Positions 63,639-64,000 of a stretch of DNA of 64,000 nucleotides are shown piece by piece. The notes under the pieces are model-generated. The model worked only from the letters and a program-made list of their open reading frames with translations, had not been told where the DNA came from and did not search any database. The DNA is from CBDAQV01 sp965199335. Its GTDB lineage: Bacteria > Pseudomonadota > Alphaproteobacteria > CALMVH01. The position numbers and the translations under genes are program-made. Each line of letters opens with the position of its first letter. Position 1 is the stretch's first letter. The stretch covers positions 62,001 to 126,000 of the forward strand of contig CBDAQZ010000001.1 of assembly GCA_965199335.1 (NCBI GenBank), read 5' to 3'.

Positions 63639-63924
63639 TCGACTCTCCGTTGGGGTGAATACAGAAACAACGAAACCATCCGCGACTCGGCGAAACGAAT
63701 CGGCGAGGAGCGGACGGGAACGGGCGTGAAAACGGGATGTTGGGGCGGACTCGGAATTTCGCGTTAACGAAACTCTTCATCGTGCAGCGCCCAAACGCTG
63801 GGTTTTTGAGGCGAGGAAGGCGATCACCATCATCGATTCAATATGTAGTACGAAAGCACTAGCATGTCACACAATAAACTCTTATGAAGGTTACGGGGGA
63901 CTTAAGAAAGACGGTAAAAGAAAA
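63639..63924. other. Intergenic region, 286 bp
   Basis: No convincing gene. The first half is GC-rich, the second more AT-rich. A weak hairpin with a T-run (CAGCG / CGCTG, then GGTTTTT) is at about 63785-63807, but no plus-strand gene precedes it, so it is not called a terminator. Confidence 0.4.
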
Positions 63925-64000
63925 ATGACTATGCCTTCGCTTTCTGCCGCGACATCTGCGTTGCCGGTCACTGAACCTGACCAGCCGACCCAACAAACCC
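63925..64000 (+). CDS. Start of an unidentified gene (runs off the window)
   Basis: An ATG at 63925 opens a frame to the window end. The 25 codons are rich in Ser, Thr, Pro and Gln, as in the disordered N-terminus of a large secreted protein. No clear Shine-Dalgarno is seen. Too short for a call. Confidence 0.35.
   Translation, partial: MTMPSLSAATSALPVTEPDQPTQQT

Noticed and set aside
63785..63807. Hairpin with T-run in the final intergenic region
   Set aside because: Stem is only five pairs and no gene on that strand ends before it.

Overview
This window looks like chromosome from an alphaproteobacterium with high GC (about 60-65% by eye). I cannot fix the genus. The evidence is a set of housekeeping genes in arrangements familiar from that class: purQ-purL-bolA-grxD facing purC-purS, glyQ-glyS, a polyprenyl diphosphate synthase beside a TrmN6-like methyltransferase, gatB, and a short protein with the motif DSFPASDPPS. 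Coding density is very high. Many start and stop codons overlap by 1 or 4 bases, so most blocks are probably translationally coupled operons. There is no phage, IS element, CRISPR array or plasmid function.

Layout. 1-16.6 kb (minus strand) encodes cell-surface proteins: an exported 1748-residue protein of unknown function, a 2042-residue alpha-2-macroglobulin with an intact thioester motif, and the start of penicillin-binding protein 1C, all coupled. A 1451-residue autotransporter lies upstream. 16.7-30 kb is mixed: a Tat-type exported protein, gatB, a low-GC HAD hydrolase that looks acquired, small stress or envelope proteins, an RlpA-like protein, an ArsR regulator with a trans-sulfuration enzyme, a desaturase, a diguanylate cyclase, an old yellow enzyme, a quinone-type oxidoreductase and an MFS carrier. 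30-35 kb is purine synthesis plus BolA and monothiol glutaredoxin. 35-42 kb holds a DNA glycosylase and a minus-strand run of LPS-type genes (heptosyltransferase, family 2 glycosyltransferase, O-antigen ligase/polymerase) that passes without a break into a gutted pyrC, pyrE and nadK. 42-50.7 kb has ygfZ, glycyl-tRNA synthetase, a methyltransferase, ispB, one tRNA-Pro(CGG) and a PAS/GAF histidine kinase. 50.8-54.7 kb is envelope proteins and a large RgpF-type glycosyltransferase. 54.8-59.6 kb is a copper operon (DUF2946, beta-barrel protein, CopC, CopD-cytochrome c fusion, SCO, PCuAC). 59.6-63.6 kb has a PIG-L deacetylase, apt, a CADD-like putative para-aminobenzoate synthase, an acetyltransferase, a second SCO protein and PhoH.

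The most unusual points are these. pyrC is reduced to its first 15 and last ~57 codons by a clean in-frame deletion. Short palindromic repeats are inserted in frame inside ygfZ, with relatives just downstream forming a probable terminator. A block of about 420 bp inside glyS has about 45% GC in an otherwise GC-rich gene. The copper-operon beta-barrel gene carries two single-base frameshifts. The giant unknown protein coupled to alpha-2-macroglobulin and PBP1C is the best candidate here for an undescribed system. Starts were chosen by hand from Shine-Dalgarno spacing and overlap with neighbours; several remain uncertain, as noted per entry.
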